DNA from: Candidatus Sumerlaeota bacterium | GTDB lineage: Bacteria > Sumerlaeota > Sumerlaeia > JADFCT01 | Direction: 5' to 3' | Assembly (NCBI GenBank): GCA_026398575.1 | Contig: JAPLSP010000038.1 | Span: 1-18,496 of the forward strand | DNA length: 18,496 nucleotides | In this document: positions 16,113 to 18,496 of the stretch, piece by piece | How the letters are laid out: every line of letters begins with the position of its first letter | How positions within the stretch are numbered: position 1 is the stretch's first letter | Notes under the pieces: model-generated | What the model was told of the DNA's origin: nothing | Databases searched by the model: none | What the model saw: only the letters and a program-made list of their open reading frames with translations | Made by a program: the position numbers and the translations under genes

Positions 16113-16856
16113 TCATAAGCTAACGAGCCACTGACATAAAGAAGCGAGCTGTTTAGTATCTGTTAGATTAGCTGCATTGTCTAGCGCGCCTGCTTCCAAT
16201 TGGCCCCAAAGCTCATCGGCCATTTTCTTTGCTATCGCTGCTCCTACATAAAATACGCACGGTGACAGCTGATTACCCGCAAAAGCGGCTTTGATTCGGC
16301 TCAATGCGGTTCGCGCAGTTTTCCAATGTTCATCCGCGCCCGCTGGATCAATGCCTCCTTTGAGTTCCGCGAATGCCAGATACAAGTCTGGATTATTGCA
16401 GGCGACGTCAAGTCTCTCAAAACCACAATTCAGCAAACAAAGATCAATATTATTCCTCACCAGTGATACTCTGAGATTGCATATCAGCGTTCGGTTGCCT
16501 TTAGCTCCTTTCCAGCATAACCCGCGCGCATTATATTCGATATCAAAATCATCTGCATCGGAAGTTTTAAGCCATGCGCCGCTGGCGGAATGCAGCCAAT
16601 AATATCCTGTTCCGGACAGGGCGTGAGTGGAAATGACGGCTCGGATCAGCTTCCTTTGAGCCATGATGCCGCCTGCATTTCGCAGAGATCCTCCCAGGGT
16701 ATCGCCTCTCGTCAATAGGAAACGAAAAACAAGCTCTTCAACAAAATTTGAGCCTGCAGGATCAAGAAAATTATCCATCAGGCCTTGAATAGCATTACGT
16801 TTGTCTTTTTCTTGCATGTGCCCGGCAGCCTTGTCCGAAACCCCTGCGGCTGTCAA
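16113..16856 (-). CDS. AvaI/BsoBI-family restriction endonuclease, C-terminal (catalytic) part
   Basis: This 247-residue segment matches the AvaI/BsoBI type II endonuclease family, which cuts at CYCGRG. Recognisable parts include [32 protein letters not shown] and [20 protein letters not shown]. Asp138, Glu164, Lys166 and His177 form a D...ExK...H site whose spacing (E to K +2, E to H +13) equals that of Glu240, Lys242 and His253 in BsoBI. It opens with TTG at 16856, which overlaps the TGA of the preceding segment as TTGA, and has no good start of its own. Together with the 71-residue segment upstream it gives about 318 residues, close to the roughly 320 of BsoBI. So this is one endonuclease divided by a -1 frame change. 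Sequence error, a disabling mutation, programmed frameshifting or a two-chain enzyme all remain possible. Confidence 0.85.
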   Translation of the reverse strand: MTAAGVSDKAAGHMQEKDKRNAIQGLMDNFLDPAGSNFVEELVFRFLLTRGDTLGGSLRNAGGIMAQRKLIRAVISTHALSGTGYYWLHSASGAWLKTSDADDFDIEYNARGLCWKGAKGNRTLICNLRVSLVRNNIDLCLLNCGFERLDVACNNPDLYLAFAELKGGIDPAGADEHWKTARTALSRIKAAFAGNQLSPCVFYVGAAIAKKMADELWGQLEAGALDNAANLTDTKQLASLCQWLVSL

Positions 16857-17068
16857 TAAAGCAGGTTGTTAATCTTGAGCAAATCAGAAGGCCGCTTGGC
16901 TTGCGTCGCCAGTGCCTGGAGTACTCTGGCTTGCTCGACATAAGGCGTAGCTCTGCGGTTGCGTTCAAGGGCAAGCGCAACGAATCCGGCGCGGATTTCC
17001 TCATAAGCGGTCACCAAGTCATCCGCTCGCTTGAGATGATTCATGTATGGCTTTTTTGCGGGCATCAT
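16853..17068 (-). CDS. AvaI/BsoBI-family restriction endonuclease, N-terminal part
   Basis: These 71 residues are the start of the endonuclease: [20 protein letters not shown], then [20 protein letters not shown], then [19 protein letters not shown]. They end at a TGA exactly where the family continues with [11 protein letters not shown], which is present in the next frame from 16856. Inserting one T in the run at 16857-16861 would rejoin the frames. The start at 17068 is chosen because GGAGG lies five bases upstream and the ATG overlaps the methyltransferase stop codon as ATGA. The arrangement implies that translation of the endonuclease depends on that of the methyltransferase, a common safeguard in restriction-modification operons. 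Alone, the segment has no catalytic residues. Confidence 0.82.
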   Translation of the reverse strand: MMPAKKPYMNHLKRADDLVTAYEEIRAGFVALALERNRRATPYVEQARVLQALATQAKRPSDLLKINNLLY

Positions 17069-18462
17069 GCGTTCCTCCAGACATAAACACATTTGCGCAA
17101 TGCCTCGCGCCCATGCTTTCCCATTTGCTGGCTGCTATTGCCTTTGCCTTTAGGCAAGACTAGAATTCGCTCCAGATGGAATCCTAACGCTTGCGCAATG
17201 CTTGAAAGAATCATGTCCACCGAAATGCTGGCGCCCGCATACCGGACATTGTCGTTTACCATAATGAAAATTCCGCTTTTCTTAAGAACGCGAGCGCATT
17301 CTTGAATCACGCAAGCCATTTCGCAAAAATAGCCGCGAATCATTCGCGGGATGCCGTTGTTGTTTAGTCCCCCTTGTTCTTTTTGTTCCTGTAAATAACA
17401 CAAAATAGCCTTCAGCAATTCTTGCCGCTCCACGGCCTGCAAAGCTGCTTCCCATTTAGCATTGATCGCTCGTAAATCCTTTGCGCGATTTTCAACCGTA
17501 CAACTGAGCATTTGCTGCCTCAGGCGCGCAAGCGCCTCTTCGCCTGTTCCCAGCATGGCCAGCTCCAACGCATAGGTTCGAGTGTAGTCATAGCGATTGC
17601 AGTACGGAGGCGATGTGACAATGACATCATAATTGGATCCGGGCAATGAAGGCAGAATTTCCAGGCAAGAACCGCCTAATACCTGGACCTTCCCATTTTC
17701 AGAAGTGTCTTGCTTTTGATCGAAAAGGTTGTCGCCCCCTTTAATGTCCGCAATGATTTCCTCAAGCTTTGCTTCAATCGCATGATCGAAACGAAGGATA
17801 TTTCCTTTATTGAATGGCTTGGCGCCCTGTCGCCGTTCCGAACGATAATCCCATCTTAGATACTGGCCGTCCTTGCGAGTATAGCTAACAGATTCAAGAA
17901 TGCAAAGCAAGGCAAATAAGAGTACCTGCCGCACGTGTTCGCTTTCCCGCTGAATTCCCGCGAGAAATAACTCAATGGATTGAGCGGTTTCCTGCGGATA
18001 GGCGCCTTGCGTGATGCGGAGAGCGGAAAAGGAACAATGATCAGGCTGATTATTCCATGGCTTTGTTTTCGCCCATCGGATCAAGGCGCAAATATCCCGC
18101 TCATTAAAGCCATTTTGAAGGCATAAGCGGGTGGAAATGATCCTCTGTCCGATAGGTAGCAATTCAATCCCATCCGCTTCCAAACCCATGACGCTGGCGG
18201 CAAATAATGCGGCGCCGCTGCCCGCGAATGGATCCAGAAGGCGGCCCGAATGGATTCCTTGGCTTTCAAGCAGGTACTCGACGAGTGTGGGCGAGAAAGC
18301 TTCTTTAAATTTATACCACCGGTAAGCAGGAAGCGCCTTGCTATCTTGATAGCTTACAAGAGCGCGCGTCAGCGCCATATCCCTCTGAAAAAAGGATTGG
18401 AAATGCCGATGCAAGCGCGCATCAAGCGCCTTAATGGTCTCCAGCCATTCGTCCGTTTTCAT
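17065..18462 (-). CDS. Type II DNA methyltransferase partner of the AvaI/BsoBI-like endonuclease
   Basis: This 465-residue amino-methyltransferase protects host DNA by methylating the endonuclease site. Motif X-like sequence ([16 protein letters not shown]) is at residues 50-65. The SAM-binding motif [16 protein letters not shown], is at 75-89. The catalytic motif [22 protein letters not shown], begins at 283. TSPPY is typical of N4-cytosine and some N6-adenine enzymes; N4-cytosine is the likelier choice given the CYCGRG-type partner, but this is inference. The roughly 195 residues between motifs I and IV probably hold target recognition. AGGA precedes the start about nine bases upstream. Its stop overlaps the endonuclease start. 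The cassette is less GC-rich than the kinase fragment beside it, consistent with transfer. Confidence 0.9.
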   Translation of the reverse strand: MKTDEWLETIKALDARLHRHFQSFFQRDMALTRALVSYQDSKALPAYRWYKFKEAFSPTLVEYLLESQGIHSGRLLDPFAGSGAALFAASVMGLEADGIELLPIGQRIISTRLCLQNGFNERDICALIRWAKTKPWNNQPDHCSFSALRITQGAYPQETAQSIELFLAGIQRESEHVRQVLLFALLCILESVSYTRKDGQYLRWDYRSERRQGAKPFNKGNILRFDHAIEAKLEEIIADIKGGDNLFDQKQDTSENGKVQVLGGSCLEILPSLPGSNYDVIVTSPPYCNRYDYTRTYALELAMLGTGEEALARLRQQMLSCTVENRAKDLRAINAKWEAALQAVERQELLKAILCYLQEQKEQGGLNNNGIPRMIRGYFCEMACVIQECARVLKKSGIFIMVNDNVRYAGASISVDMILSSIAQALGFHLERILVLPKGKGNSSQQMGKHGREALRKCVYVWRNA

Positions 18463-18496
18463 GATCCTGTTTCCTGCCGGGCTATCGGCAAATAGA

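Overview
The window is an ordinary-looking stretch of a moderately GC-rich bacterial chromosome, probably from an uncultured lineage of the Planctomycetes-Verrucomicrobia-Lentisphaerae type or a neighbouring candidate phylum. That guess is inference. It rests on the style of the genes: a long type 2 (eukaryote-like) isoleucyl-tRNA synthetase, huge secreted proteins with Calx-beta, Fn3 and putative-Ig repeats, VapBC and DUF433 modules, and in-frame 9-bp minisatellites inside housekeeping genes. No rRNA, tRNA or CRISPR array was seen.

Layout. Bases 1-5691 are all minus strand: ileS, then a vapBC-type toxin-antitoxin pair, a lone DUF433 protein, and an O-antigen ligase/polymerase-like membrane protein that runs off the left edge. 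Bases 5692-6266 are a divergent intergenic region. It holds a tandem array of 25-bp palindromic (REP-like) units, a 24-bp near-palindrome, a strong 12-bp-stem hairpin, and a stretch that may be the tail of a lost gene. Bases 6267-14502 are plus strand: an overlapping pair (NAD-dependent epimerase/dehydratase-like protein and DHDPS/NAL-family aldolase), followed by two very large secreted proteins. One is a C25/gingipain-like scaffold with Fn3 and Calx-beta domains. The other is a GH30-like glycoside hydrolase with PKD-like and putative-Ig repeats. From 14588 to the right edge everything is minus strand: two hypothetical proteins, a decapitated histidine kinase, and a type II restriction-modification operon of the AvaI/BsoBI family whose endonuclease is split by a frame change.

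How the parts may work together. The epimerase and aldolase are translationally overlapped and probably catalyse successive steps on a sugar or sugar acid. The two secreted proteins are adjacent and co-oriented and look like extracellular polysaccharide-degradation or adhesion machinery. The methyltransferase and endonuclease share an ATGA stop/start overlap, as expected for co-regulated restriction-modification. The kinase homology begins within a few bases after the endonuclease stop, suggesting the restriction cassette landed in, or recombined into, a histidine kinase gene.

The most unusual signal is a pair of 63-bp, seven-unit, 9-bp-period repeats. One sits inside ileS and one inside the aldolase gene. 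Both are in frame, both carry a GGAC core, and both are almost free of stop codons in all six frames.
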